Origin: JAFGOM01 sp964605795
Lineage (GTDB): Archaea; Halobacteriota; Methanomicrobia; Methanomicrobiales; Methanospirillaceae
DNA length: 64,000 bases
Direction: 5' to 3'
Assembly: GCA_964605795.1 (NCBI GenBank)
Contig: CAZSDZ010000001.1
Location: 62,001-126,000 of the forward strand
Part shown: positions 41,802-50,745 of the stretch, piece after piece
Layout of the letters: every line of letters starts with the position of its first letter
Position numbering within the stretch: the first letter of the stretch is position 1
The notes under the pieces: model-generated
The model's input: the letters and a program-made list of their open reading frames with translations, nothing else
Told to the model about the DNA's origin: nothing
The model's database searches: none
Program-made: the position numbers and the translations under genes

Positions 41802-42613
41802 TCGCCATCCCCCTCCTTTTTGTGTCTCTCAAGAACACGATGGGGAATGTCCCCATGGGTTATGAGATCCACCGGACAACCATAACTCTGTGCAACCATC
41901 TCATCTGTTATCTGATCTGAATCATGGGTAAACAGGCGGGTATTTAAACAGGCTATCTTTGTGACATGTGCATGTACGACACTGATATCATGGGTTATCA
42001 GGAGAATCGTACAGGTTTCCCGTACCCGTGTCAGACTGGAAAAGAAGATGTCCCGCGAGAGATCATCAACATAGACCGTAGGTTCATCGAGGAGAAGGAG
42101 ATCCGGTTCACCGGCAAGTGCGCGGGCGATGATAGTCCGCTGACGCTCACCACCTGATAGCGTACGGATGGGCCGGTCTGCAAGATGCTCTATCCTCATT
42201 CGTGCCATTGCCTCGTGAACTGCTCTCGCATCATCTGCACCATACCGCTGAAAAAGTCCATTCATTCGGCCCAATCTTCCCAGAAATACTACTTCCCTGA
42301 CCCTGATGGGGAATGCATACTGAAATGTCTGGTACTGAGGAACATACCCTATCCGCTCCCGAACATGTTTCGGCTCCTGGCCAAAGACACGGATTTTCCC
42401 ACTCCCAGGAGGAATAAGGCCGAGGATCGCCTTAACCAGGGTAGTCTTTCCCCCTCCGTTGGGACCGATTATGGCATACCAGTCTCCCTTTGTAACACAC
42501 AGATTCACCTGTTCAAGTACCTGGTGACCATCATACCAGATTGAGAGATTCTCTATAGAGATTACAGGATCCTCTATTGGAGTGGCTTTCGATTCATCCC
42601 AGGTACTGGTCAT
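41795..42613 (-). CDS. znuC: Zinc/manganese ABC transporter ATPase
   Basis: The 272-aa ATPase has Walker A IIGPNGGGKTTLVKAIL, the Q-loop region VPQYQTFQYAFPIRVREVV, the ABC signature TLSGGERQRTIIARALAGEP, Walker B DLLLLDEPTVYVDD and the H-loop ILLITHDISVV. It energises import of the metal delivered by the binding protein. It overlaps both neighbours by four to seven bases, which implies translational coupling across the operon. Confidence 0.94.
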   Translation of the reverse strand: MTSTWDESKATPIEDPVISIENLSIWYDGHQVLEQVNLCVTKGDWYAIIGPNGGGKTTLVKAILGLIPPGSGKIRVFGQEPKHVRERIGYVPQYQTFQYAFPIRVREVVFLGRLGRMNGLFQRYGADDARAVHEAMARMRIEHLADRPIRTLSGGERQRTIIARALAGEPDLLLLDEPTVYVDDLSRDIFFSSLTRVRETCTILLITHDISVVHAHVTKIACLNTRLFTHDSDQITDEMVAQSYGCPVDLITHGDIPHRVLERHKKEGDGEC

Positions 42614-43539
42614 AATACATCAGCAAAACGTTTCATGGTTAAAAGGTACTCTTTCGGGAGAGGATCAACGAACACGATAGTAACACCGGTCTCTTCAGCA
42701 ATCGCACCGGCTCCTGCAACAGAATACTGTGGTTCTGCAATGATGTACGAGATATTCCTGATGCGGGCAGTCTGGATCAGATCTTTAAGAACTGACGGTG
42801 TCGGTTCTTTACCATCCTGTTCTATCGCAATCTGCCTGATACCATAATCCCGGCAGAAGTATCCAAAGGAAGGGTGAGTAACCATCAATGTCGTGATTGA
42901 ATCTGAATGGATCCGCTTGACGAACAATTCATCGAGTGATTGCAGCTCGCCGATATATCTCTCCTGGTTTTCTTCATAAAACGAGGCATTGCCAGGATCG
43001 AGATCCGCAAGACCGGAAAAGATCACCTGAACCATCTCTGCTGCATTTCGTAAGGACAGCCACACATGCGGATCCTGCCCGGTTCCTGAACCGGTGTGCA
43101 TAACGGGTTCTCCGGTTTGTTGATGATCATGATCCGTTTTATCGTCAGAATCCCGGGTTATGAAATCCAGACTCTCTGATGCATTAATTACCCGGATGTC
43201 AGGATTAATCTCAAGAAGACGACCCATCCACTGGTTCTCAAACTCAAGTCCGGATCCCACCATAACATAGAGATCTGCATCTGCAATGACCTGCATCTGA
43301 CCAGGAGTCATCTCAAAGGTATGCGGGCTGCTTCCGGGAGGGAGCATCACCCTGCAGGATACATGGTCCCCTCCGATACGTAAAACGAACTCTGACAACG
43401 GCATGATGGTTGTGACAACATGAAGAGAATCCCCCCTGGCATCCTCATCTCCCATCCCGGTACAACCAGAGCCGATGCAGGCAATAAGAACAATTATGAC
43501 AGCCAGAAAGACACGATATAGATGATTCACCTTTTTCAT
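42610..43539 (-). CDS. znuA: Metal-binding lipoprotein of the Zn/Mn ABC transporter
   Basis: The 309-aa cluster A-I binding protein has a lipoprotein signal (ACIGSGCTGMG, lipid at the Cys). Metal-site residues are the His in PPGSSPHTFEMTP, the HVWLS His, the HPSFGYF His and a C-terminal Asp in IVFVDPL. A flexible loop at about residue 145 is His/Asp-rich (DDKTDHDHQQ), the usual mark of zinc rather than manganese carriers. Start is the first ATG, 34 bases after the regulator gene. It delivers metal to the permease. Confidence 0.93.
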   Translation of the reverse strand: MKKVNHLYRVFLAVIIVLIACIGSGCTGMGDEDARGDSLHVVTTIMPLSEFVLRIGGDHVSCRVMLPPGSSPHTFEMTPGQMQVIADADLYVMVGSGLEFENQWMGRLLEINPDIRVINASESLDFITRDSDDKTDHDHQQTGEPVMHTGSGTGQDPHVWLSLRNAAEMVQVIFSGLADLDPGNASFYEENQERYIGELQSLDELFVKRIHSDSITTLMVTHPSFGYFCRDYGIRQIAIEQDGKEPTPSVLKDLIQTARIRNISYIIAEPQYSVAGAGAIAEETGVTIVFVDPLPKEYLLTMKRFADVL

Positions 43540-43561
43540 ACAGACCCCGTGTTACACAATA

Positions 43562-43578
43562 TGTAGTACGAAGCTACA
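43562..43578. promoter_or_regulatory. Small inverted repeat between dtxR and znuA
   Basis: TGTAG-7-CTACA overlaps the dtxR stop and precedes znuA. The centre contains GTACGA, a word that also occurs (on the minus strand) in the region directly upstream of dtxR. A binding site of the metalloregulator or a processing hairpin are both possible. Short, so chance cannot be excluded. Confidence 0.3.
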
Positions 43579-44023
43579 AAAACCTCTCTCCGACTCCGAC
43601 CACCGGACAGCAGTGAATGGGGTCCGGTTCAATCCTGCCACAATTACTCATGGTGGGATGACCGAGGGAGGCGCATATCGTATCAACAACAGAGCGGGAA
43701 ACCTGTGATTCAATTAATTCAGCCTGCGTACAGGCATCCTCTTTACAAAGACCGGATCGGGTAAACATCAGTGCAAGAATCCTGTGTCTTCTCACGAGAA
43801 AACGGGCATAATCCTCTCCTAAAGGAGTAAGACAAACACCTTGACACCTGACACCGGTAATATACCCAGCTTTTCCTAAATCTCCAAGGGCGCGTGTCAC
43901 TGTTGAGGGGGCCACCTGAAAATGTCGCGATATCGTGGAGGGTTTTACTGCTCCCCCCTCCAGATAAATGAATTTAAGATACTGGCTTTTTTTAGCTGAT
44001 AGCTCACATCCAGTACTATCCAT
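43574..44023 (-). CDS. DtxR/MntR-family metal-dependent repressor
   Basis: The 149-aa protein has a winged-helix N-terminus (YLKFIYLEGGAVKPSTISRH, then VAPSTVTRALGDLGKAGYI) and a metal-binding dimer domain with LVRRHRILALMF and Cys, Glu and His residues (KEDACTQAELIE, CASLGH). It lacks the C-terminal SH3-like domain of full DtxR. It lies upstream of znuA in the same direction and probably senses zinc or manganese and controls this operon, including itself. On the plus strand two ATCGTA direct repeats (44029-44034, 44042-44047) sit directly upstream of its ATG. Confidence 0.9.
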   Translation of the reverse strand: MDSTGCELSAKKSQYLKFIYLEGGAVKPSTISRHFQVAPSTVTRALGDLGKAGYITGVRCQGVCLTPLGEDYARFLVRRHRILALMFTRSGLCKEDACTQAELIESQVSRSVVDTICASLGHPTMSNCGRIEPDPIHCCPVVGVGERFL

Positions 44024-44028
44024 ACAAA

Positions 44029-44047
44029 ATCGTACCCTTACATCGTA
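44029..44047. promoter_or_regulatory. Direct repeat ATCGTA-7-ATCGTA upstream of the metalloregulator gene
   Basis: Two copies of ATCGTA, seven bases apart (starts 13 apart), lie 6-24 bases before the ATG of the DtxR-like gene (minus strand TACGAT repeats). This position overlaps the likely transcription start and would suit an autoregulatory operator. Confidence 0.35.
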
Positions 44048-44073
44048 TTAAGGAGTTGCCAGGCATGGCAGTA

Positions 44074-44991
44074 TCAGTTTTTCTTCCGGGATACCATGCG
44101 GAGCAGGGTCACGATGCAAATAGCGATGACACCTGCGACAATAACCGCGTAATTGAGAAGAAAAATGGGTGGCGGCAACGTAAAGGGTATTTCTTCTCCG
44201 GGCATCACCATAGGAATGAACAGATCGGCATTCCTTTTTTCCGCGCTGCTTTCACTCTGTATTTCAGAGAGTGTATCCTGGTACTGCTTAGGGATGTAAC
44301 TGGTATCTAGGGAGATTGCCTTCTCAAAGGAAGTCAGTGCTTCATCGAGACGGCCGAGCTTATAAAGGACACTCCCCCGGTTGTTCCAGACCTTTGCAGA
44401 TTCAGTATTAAGAGCAAGTGCTGAGGTAAAAGCGTCTAAAGCCTCCTCGTTTTTATGCTGCTTCTCAAGCACCTCTCCCAGTTTATTCCATGTCTCAAAT
44501 TGTGAGTCATCTACCTGCAGGGCACCGGTATAGGATGACTGGCTTATCTCATACTCACCCATTGCTGCTGCAACATCACCCCTGCCATCAAGAATAGAGA
44601 AGAGTTGGGGTTTATAAGACTGGGCTTTGTTGTATGATTCAAGAGCTTTCTCATACTCCTGCATCATGAAGAGGACCCGTCCCCGCTTTTCCCACCCCTC
44701 GGCACTCGTCTTATCAATGGCAAGTGACTGGTCATAGGACTCCAGGGCATCGATATACTTCTGCATGGCAGTCTGGGCATCTCCCCGGTTTCGGAGTGCT
44801 GCTGCGTAAAAGGGATCAAGTTCAAGAGCACAGTCGTACGCATACACGGCGCCGGAAAAATCCTCCTTCTCCATGAGGGCATTTCCCTTGTTAAACCATA
44901 CAATAGCCTCATCCATACCGGATCCGGATGTTGCCGGTATGCACACGAATACCAGAATGGTAACAATTGACAGGATATATAGGATCTTCAT
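44074..44991 (-). CDS. Secreted/membrane-anchored TPR protein
   Basis: The 305-aa protein has a signal peptide (MKILYILSIVTILVFVCIP), then six tetratricopeptide repeats of 34 residues (for example AAALRNRGDAQTAMQKYIDA and KVWNNRGSVLYKLGRLDEAL), a linker, and one C-terminal membrane helix (NYAVIVAGVIAICIVTLL) followed by RKKN. The repeats should face outside the cell with the tail inside. TPR arrays bind proteins, so an assembly or scaffold role is likely. It lies between the metal transporter and por operons without overlap, so functional context is weak. Confidence 0.86.
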   Translation of the reverse strand: MKILYILSIVTILVFVCIPATSGSGMDEAIVWFNKGNALMEKEDFSGAVYAYDCALELDPFYAAALRNRGDAQTAMQKYIDALESYDQSLAIDKTSAEGWEKRGRVLFMMQEYEKALESYNKAQSYKPQLFSILDGRGDVAAAMGEYEISQSSYTGALQVDDSQFETWNKLGEVLEKQHKNEEALDAFTSALALNTESAKVWNNRGSVLYKLGRLDEALTSFEKAISLDTSYIPKQYQDTLSEIQSESSAEKRNADLFIPMVMPGEEIPFTLPPPIFLLNYAVIVAGVIAICIVTLLRMVSRKKN

Positions 44992-45187
44992 AACAGGGAG
45001 GGAGGGAGACGGAACTATTGATATGAGATAATCTGTTCACCAGGCAGAAAGAATTTTCCAAAGAAAGAATGATAGAGGAACTGATCCCAGGAGATAACAG
45101 GATTACATCCCGGACAGGATGGAAAAAGATATCTCATTCTCTGACCAGAGAGTATTTCGGTGACGTAAACCGGCATCGATTAACCGG

Positions 45188-45201
45188 AACCGGATCCGGT
45201 T
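45188..45201. repeat. Perfect 14-base palindrome at the end of the por operon
   Basis: AACCGGATCCGGTT reads identically on both strands and covers the last two bases of porD. It could form a short hairpin at the mRNA end, but it lacks a loop of usual size and a T-tract. A protein-binding site or chance are also possible. Confidence 0.4.
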
Positions 45202-45442
45202 ATTCCCGCTCCATCGTTATCGCTTTCTTGGGACATTCGTTTGCACAGATACCGCAACCCTTGCAGTAGTCAAGATCGATTGAGTAATCTTTGTCACTGA
45301 TAACCCCGTCAGGGCAGTACAGGGAACAGAGACCACAGGCATTGCAGATTTCCCGGTCAACAACCGGTCGGAAAACGCGCCAGGTTCCGGTTTTACCACA
45401 GGCTCCCAAAACCGGCGTTGATATGGCAAGTCTCTCTCTCAT
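45200..45442 (-). CDS. porD: Pyruvate:ferredoxin oxidoreductase, delta (ferredoxin) subunit
   Basis: The 80-aa subunit carries two 4Fe-4S clusters through CNACGLCSLYCP and CKGCGICANECPKKA. It transfers electrons from the TPP-containing core to external ferredoxin. The N-terminal 30 residues (TGTWRVFRPVVD) match the delta subunit family. Its start overlaps the gamma gene by four bases, so it is translated as part of the four-gene operon. Confidence 0.95.
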   Translation of the reverse strand: MRERLAISTPVLGACGKTGTWRVFRPVVDREICNACGLCSLYCPDGVISDKDYSIDLDYCKGCGICANECPKKAITMERE

Positions 45443-45966
45443 ATCACCATCTCCTCATAGGCAATCAGTGCGGCTTCCTGATTTTTGGGATCGGCAAACA
45501 TCTCACTGATTGCTGCTTTTGCAGAATCAACAGAGAAAAGACCGATCTTTGCGAGTGCTCCGATCACCGGCGTATTAAGGATTGGACTGCCTGCTACCAC
45601 AAGTCCGGTACGTAGTGCAATCCCGGTAAGATCAACAGAATATGTTGTATACCCATCAAGAGCGATTGGTTTGGGAGAATTAAGGAGAACAATACCACCG
45701 GGTGCAAGCCCGGTCAGGACGTCTGCAACATCCATGATGGTTATATCAAGCACGATTACATGGGTAGGGTTATGGATCTGTGAATAGATTCGGATGGGAT
45801 TCTCATCGATCCGAATGAATGAGACCACAGGGGCACCCCTCCGCTCGGCCCCGTAGAAGGGAGCGGCTGTTGCATATTTCCCGTCACGAAAGGAAGCCAG
45901 TGCGATTAATTTTGCTGCGGTGACACCTCCCTGTCCTCCGCGGGAATGAAGACGAATCTCATGCAT
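45439..45966 (-). CDS. porC: Pyruvate:ferredoxin oxidoreductase, gamma subunit
   Basis: The 175-aa gamma subunit has the typical N-terminus IRLHSRGGQGGVTAAKLIA, followed by GAERRGAPVVSFIRID, where a conserved region binds the CoA-facing part of the complex. It joins alpha, beta and delta in the enzyme that oxidatively decarboxylates pyruvate to acetyl-CoA, or runs in reverse to make pyruvate in autotrophic methanogens. One base overlaps the alpha gene. Confidence 0.95.
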   Translation of the reverse strand: MHEIRLHSRGGQGGVTAAKLIALASFRDGKYATAAPFYGAERRGAPVVSFIRIDENPIRIYSQIHNPTHVIVLDITIMDVADVLTGLAPGGIVLLNSPKPIALDGYTTYSVDLTGIALRTGLVVAGSPILNTPVIGALAKIGLFSVDSAKAAISEMFADPKNQEAALIAYEEMVI

Positions 45967-47072
45967 CAGGCATCAACTCCGAACCAGTACTCATCGCCGA
46001 TACGACGGTCCCTGACAAACCCGGCAATATCACGATATGTAACCTCCTGACCCCCGATTCCGGCAATCACCGAGAAGCAGTCTCTCTTCGTCTTTACCTT
46101 GATGGCATCAGCAAGGATACCGCCGGACCCAAACGAGTAATCACGATCAATAATCACCAGTTCGCGATCTCCCGTGTCAAGAGGCGGGAACGGTCTGAAC
46201 CACCTGATCCTCATGGAACCTGCAGCAATCCCCTCATCCCGCAGCATATCAACGGCTACTTCAGCCTCCTTACCAAGTGTTCCGAGTGTGATGACAAGCA
46301 CGTCTGCATCTTCGCACCGGTAATCATCGGTAAACCCGTATGACCGTGAAAAACGTTCTGCGAACGCCTTCTCGGTCTCCTGGATAACCGTATAACTCTC
46401 CCGCATTGACCGCTCGATATCATACCTGATCCGGAAGTAATCCTGAGGGCCGGTCATACATCCGTATCCATGCGGATCATCGGGAGAGATCCGATGATCC
46501 AGTTCCAGGGGAGGAATAAAGCCATCGATATCAGACACATAGAGTTGCTGGGTGATGTGAGAGAGGGTAAATCCGTCAAGGTTCACCATTACCGGGAGGT
46601 ATACCCGTCTGTCTTCTGCGATACGAAATGCCATAACAACTGCATCATATGCTTCCTGAACGGTTGAGACATAGATCTGCAGCCAGCCGGTGTCACGTGC
46701 CTGCAGCGAATCGGTATGTTCAGCCCAGACATTCCACCCGGGTCCCAGGGCACGGTTGACATTTGCCATCACAATGGGCAGTCGTGCTCCTGCAGCCCAG
46801 TTTACCATCTCGTTCATGTATAAAAGCCCGTGGGAGCTGGTGGCAGTAAATGTCCGGCTGCCGGTGATACTCGCACCGATGCAGGCAGCCATGGCAGAGT
46901 GCTCGCTCTCGACAGGGATATATTTGGTGTCAAGCGATCCATCTGCCACATAATTCGCTATCTGCTCAACAATCTCGGTCTGGGGAGTGATGGGATACGC
47001 CGCAACCACTGCAGGTTTCACCTTCCTGACTGCAGCGGCGACGGCATTGTTGCCGGTAGATATGGTCAGCAT
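45966..47072 (-). CDS. porA: Pyruvate:ferredoxin oxidoreductase, alpha subunit
   Basis: The 368-aa alpha subunit contains VVAAYPITPQTEIVEQIA near the start, VESEHSAMAACIGASITGSR and TATSSHGLLYMNEMVNWAAG, all typical of POR alpha. The N-terminal domain pairs with beta to form the TPP site, and the C-terminal transketolase-like domain starts at about residue 245. Archaeal homologues for 2-ketoisovalerate exist, so substrate is assigned by subunit set and similarity, not proved. It overlaps porB by seven bases. Confidence 0.95.
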   Translation of the reverse strand: MLTISTGNNAVAAAVRKVKPAVVAAYPITPQTEIVEQIANYVADGSLDTKYIPVESEHSAMAACIGASITGSRTFTATSSHGLLYMNEMVNWAAGARLPIVMANVNRALGPGWNVWAEHTDSLQARDTGWLQIYVSTVQEAYDAVVMAFRIAEDRRVYLPVMVNLDGFTLSHITQQLYVSDIDGFIPPLELDHRISPDDPHGYGCMTGPQDYFRIRYDIERSMRESYTVIQETEKAFAERFSRSYGFTDDYRCEDADVLVITLGTLGKEAEVAVDMLRDEGIAAGSMRIRWFRPFPPLDTGDRELVIIDRDYSFGSGGILADAIKVKTKRDCFSVIAGIGGQEVTYRDIAGFVRDRRIGDEYWFGVDA

Positions 47073-47947
47073 GATCCTTCCTCCTCGGCTGCAAGCCTGC
47101 GAAGCATCCGCTCTGAATCAAGCCTGATGTTCGTGATGGTCTCAGCGCTTATCCCCTTAAACCGTCCCTGGGGTTTTATGTACTCTTCAATCGGAGTCGG
47201 TTTTATCATTGCTGCCTTTGTCGGCCCTGAAATAACAACAGTATCGTACATCCGTTCATAAAGTGCCCAGACACCGGTTTTAACGGCAAGTTTTCCCATC
47301 TCTATTGTTTTTTCTGCAGGGTACCGCCATCCGGGAGGACAGGGAGCCAGCACATGAATAAAGGCAGGCCCTTTCGTTGCAAGTGCTTTTTGCACCTTTC
47401 CTGCGAGATCCTTGGGATACGCACTGCAGGCGGTTGCCATGTACGGGATGGAGTGTGCGGCAACAATCCTGTCGATATCTTTCTTCTTATGTCCCTTGCC
47501 TTCAGGGGTGGTCGTTGTTTTTGCACCAAGCGGGGTCGAGCCGGAACGCTGCATCCCGGTGTTGCCATACGCCTCATTGTCATAGCAGATGTACAGGAAG
47601 TTTGTTTCCCTCTCCAGTGCTCCGGATAACGCCTGAATACCGATATCGACCGTTCCGCCATCCCCTGCATACGCAATGACATTGGTTTTTTTGCCCATCG
47701 CCTCAAAGGCTGCGCTCATCCCGGAAGCCACCGCTGCAGATGCTGCAAACGCAACATTGTATACAGGAATCCGAAACGATGTATTCGGATACACTCCCTG
47801 GATAACGCTTGTACAGCATGCCGGAATAACCAGTACCGTATCCGGACCGGCTGCAGCGAGCACATGCCTGAGGATAAGCGAAGTACTACACCCTGCACAG
47901 GCAGATGTACACTTCAGTATATATTCTGTCTCTTGTAACCCTGACAT
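47066..47947 (-). CDS. porB: Pyruvate:ferredoxin oxidoreductase, beta subunit
   Basis: The 293-aa beta subunit binds thiamine diphosphate through AYAGDGGTVDIGIQ and YICYDNEAYGNTGMQRS, and one 4Fe-4S cluster through CTSACAGCS near the N-terminus plus a later Cys in HVLAPCPPGW. It is the first gene of the operon; order here is porB-porA-porC-porD, the reverse of the more common gamma-delta-alpha-beta order. Promoter signals lie in the 129-base gap to the divergent gene at 48077. Confidence 0.95.
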   Translation of the reverse strand: MSGLQETEYILKCTSACAGCSTSLILRHVLAAAGPDTVLVIPACCTSVIQGVYPNTSFRIPVYNVAFAASAAVASGMSAAFEAMGKKTNVIAYAGDGGTVDIGIQALSGALERETNFLYICYDNEAYGNTGMQRSGSTPLGAKTTTTPEGKGHKKKDIDRIVAAHSIPYMATACSAYPKDLAGKVQKALATKGPAFIHVLAPCPPGWRYPAEKTIEMGKLAVKTGVWALYERMYDTVVISGPTKAAMIKPTPIEEYIKPQGRFKGISAETITNIRLDSERMLRRLAAEEEGSC

Positions 47948-48076
47948 GAATGTCCGTTACTGGTTTGTTGCTTCTGGTACATAAAAAAATTGAAATACTA
48001 CCCGTTTTCAGGAACAGATCCTTCCTCTCACAACACTGATATAGAGGCATCCTCTGATATATAGCACAGAGAAAAA

Positions 48077-48637
48077 ATGACTGATTCCAAACATTCAGAC
48101 GGGAATGGATTGACAGATCCAGAGAAGTCTCAAACCTCTGGTAACGCAGATACCGGCCTTACCGAAACAAAAAAGTCAGGACGGCTGCAAAAGAGACATT
48201 ATCTCCTTATTTTTGCAGGTATTATCGTTCTTGCAATTGTACTTCTTCTTGCTGCATCCCTTGCCACGACAACCATCGAGCTGCAGCTCCCTGCAACAGG
48301 CGGAGTCACCTACCCATATACCACCACATACGGAATCGAGATGCAGGAAGGAATAACCCATACCATCGGTGACATCAACATCCTGTTTCTTGCGATTGAT
48401 GATGAGATATTCCTCTCAATCGGTGATGAGAAAGTACGTATGGANNNNNNNNNNCATGCAACGATAAAAACACTGGGTTTCGTGCTCTATGATGCCAATT
48501 ACATGATCCTTGCCCAGTACTTAGGGATGACCGGCGATAATGCAAAATTCCATATTACGTTAAAAACAAGTGAACAGATTCCCGGGTTTTTGTTGGAACG
48601 AATTCTCCCTGCAGAGATATCTGCCGTACCGGTATGA
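48077..48637 (+). CDS. Membrane-anchored hypothetical protein with assembly gap
   Basis: About 186 codons, including ten N at 48445-48454. Residues 1 to about 40 are hydrophilic and Ser/Thr/Asp-rich, one membrane helix follows (LLIFAGIIVLAIVLLLAASL), and the rest is a beta-rich domain outside the cell. I recognise no family. Reading frame is kept across the gap, and the protein looks coherent on both sides (FLAIDDEIFLSIGDEKV; IKTLGFVLYDANYMILA), so the gap is probably small, but the true sequence there is unknown. It diverges from porB. Confidence 0.68.
   Translation: MTDSKHSDGNGLTDPEKSQTSGNADTGLTETKKSGRLQKRHYLLIFAGIIVLAIVLLLAASLATTTIELQLPATGGVTYPYTTTYGIEMQEGITHTIGDINILFLAIDDEIFLSIGDEKVRMXXXXHATIKTLGFVLYDANYMILAQYLGMTGDNAKFHITLKTSEQIPGFLLERILPAEISAVPV
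48445..48454. other. Assembly gap (ten N) in the 48077 gene
   Basis: Ten undetermined bases inside a coding region. Unlike the gap in radC, no repeated flank and no foreign-looking sequence adjoin it. Confidence 0.97.
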
Positions 48638-48681
48638 TATACCGGCGATACGAACTCTCCCGGGATCCCCCGTTCCCGGCC

Positions 48682-50526
48682 CTATCCTATTTTATTAAAC
48701 TCGCTGATAAGGTTTAAGAAAATCTGCCCGTATCTCTGGAGTTTATATTCCCCGACACCATGGATAGAGAGTAGCTCAGCCTCGGATGCGGGAAGTGTTC
48801 GTGCCATCTCCTGCAGACTTTTGTTGGAAAATATCCGGTACGGTGCGACATCTTCCTGTTCTGCTATCTCATTACGCCGGGTCTGAAGTGTTTTATAGAG
48901 ATCTGCATTGTAATCAGTACTTTTGTCAGGTGCAAGAGGAAGAGACGCCTGAAATTGGGGTTGTGGAATCATAACCGGTATCTTCCCTGATAACGCAAGG
49001 TTTGTCTTTGTATTTGTTCTGATTACCGGGTACGGGGTTCCGTGGCTACAGAGAAATCCACAGAATGTGCATTCCCTGATGAAAAAGATCCATTCATTAC
49101 GTCTCCATTTCGTTCCAATTCCAAATACCTGCAGACGATCATGCCCGCGGTTGATTACCTGCTCTGTCTTTGTTCCTGACAGGAGATCAGACAGATAGGA
49201 AGTCCCATACATTCCCCCTGTCTCCTGTATACAGGCAGCAATCATACCAAGAACCTCTCTGCCGTCATGCATGGTTCTGCCACTTAAGCAGGTGTCACAG
49301 GTATGACATGATGGCAGATAATACTCTTCACCAAAATAGGTGAGAAGAATCGTCCTCCTGCAGGCTTTGCTCTCACAATATCCGAGCATCTCATTGAGTT
49401 TCTTTGTACTGACCAAACGCTGCAGGCCCTGAGGCATCTTCTCAATAAAGTAGGTATGTCTCCTCCAGTCCCCCCGGGAATAGTACAGGATACATTCTGC
49501 CGGTTCCCCATCGCGGCCGGCACGACCGGTCTCCTGGTAATACCCTTCGATGGTCTTTGGCATATCGTAATGAATCACAAACCGTACATCCGGCTTATTA
49601 ATTCCCATCCCGAACGCGATCGTCGCAACAATGATATCAATATCATTATGCAAAAACTGGTCCTGTGTTTTTTCTCTCTTCTTTTTCGGGATATCTGCAT
49701 GGTAGGGCAGGGAAGAGATCCCGTTTTTTACCAGGAAATGAGAGATCTCTTCAACGGTCTTTTTGGTGGAACAGTAGATGATGCCTGACTGACCTTTCCG
49801 TGTCTTTAAATACGCAACAATACTGTTCCATGACGTTTTTTCCTTCTCAAAAACATGGTACGTCAGATTATGACGGTTAAAACTGCCGATATACTCGAGG
49901 GGATCAGCAAGTGACAACTCGGCCCTGATATCATCACGCACGGAAGGGGTGGCCGTTGCAGTCAGCGCGATGATGGGAGTGCCCGGAAACGTACTCCTGA
50001 TATTTCGGAGCTGCCGGTATTCAGGTCGGAACTCATGCCCCCACTGGGATATGCAATGAGCCTCATCTACCGCAAACAAGGAGATTTTAGTCTTTTTTAA
50101 TAATTGGAGAAATGAGATGGTAACCATCCGTTCCGGTGAGACATAGACTATCTTGATTGTTCCATCAAGAACTGACTCGATTATCCTCTTTTTCTCAGTA
50201 TATGACACGGTACTCGTCAGGTACGCTGCAGGAATACCACATGCACACAGTCCGTCAACCTGGTCTTTCATGAGCGATATGAGCGGGGAGACAACGATAC
50301 AGACACCATCCATCATCATGGCAGGAACCTGGTAACAGAGAGATTTCCCTCCACCGGTAGCAATGATAGCAATAACGTCCCGGCCCTGTGTGAGCGCTTG
50401 GATAATCTCCTCCTGGAGCGGTCGGAATTCAGAAAAACCAAACCAGTTTTTGACTACAGACCTTGCATCCGTGGTTCGCACAATACAGGATTGATCATCA
50501 AGACAAAAGGTATTGACGCCTGACAT
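48682..50526 (-). CDS. recQ: RecQ-family ATP-dependent DNA helicase
   Basis: From the ATG at 50526 the protein is 614 aa; a TTG at 50562 is a weaker start. Motifs are FGFSEFRPLQEEII (motif 0), IIATGGGKSLCYQVPA (I), LFAVDEAHCISQWGHEFRP (II), IALTATATP (III), VATIAFGMGINKPDVRFVI (V) and GYYQETGRAGRDGEP (VI). A zinc site (CESKACRR...CHTCDTC) and an RQC-like region follow, and the C-terminus has an HRDC-like domain ending LLSIHGVGEYKLQRYG. RecQ unwinds recombination and replication intermediates. RecQ is bacterial/eukaryotic in origin and patchy in archaea. Confidence 0.95.
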   Translation of the reverse strand: MSGVNTFCLDDQSCIVRTTDARSVVKNWFGFSEFRPLQEEIIQALTQGRDVIAIIATGGGKSLCYQVPAMMMDGVCIVVSPLISLMKDQVDGLCACGIPAAYLTSTVSYTEKKRIIESVLDGTIKIVYVSPERMVTISFLQLLKKTKISLFAVDEAHCISQWGHEFRPEYRQLRNIRSTFPGTPIIALTATATPSVRDDIRAELSLADPLEYIGSFNRHNLTYHVFEKEKTSWNSIVAYLKTRKGQSGIIYCSTKKTVEEISHFLVKNGISSLPYHADIPKKKREKTQDQFLHNDIDIIVATIAFGMGINKPDVRFVIHYDMPKTIEGYYQETGRAGRDGEPAECILYYSRGDWRRHTYFIEKMPQGLQRLVSTKKLNEMLGYCESKACRRTILLTYFGEEYYLPSCHTCDTCLSGRTMHDGREVLGMIAACIQETGGMYGTSYLSDLLSGTKTEQVINRGHDRLQVFGIGTKWRRNEWIFFIRECTFCGFLCSHGTPYPVIRTNTKTNLALSGKIPVMIPQPQFQASLPLAPDKSTDYNADLYKTLQTRRNEIAEQEDVAPYRIFSNKSLQEMARTLPASEAELLSIHGVGEYKLQRYGQIFLNLISEFNKIG

Positions 50527-50745
50527 GAGAAGGATACCAAGGCACAGACCGAGTGAGACCAAAAAACGAATCCTCTTTCCTGCACTGAATTTCCGGGAAA
50601 AGCCGCCCTTGATATCATCATAAAAAACCCAGAAATGGATTGACCCTTCAAAAAGGAGCCGAAATCAGGGCTTTTAAGAATGTAATACATCCCCCCCGGA
50701 TACACAATCAATCATCTGATTACCCATGAAGACTGATAGTGAGTG

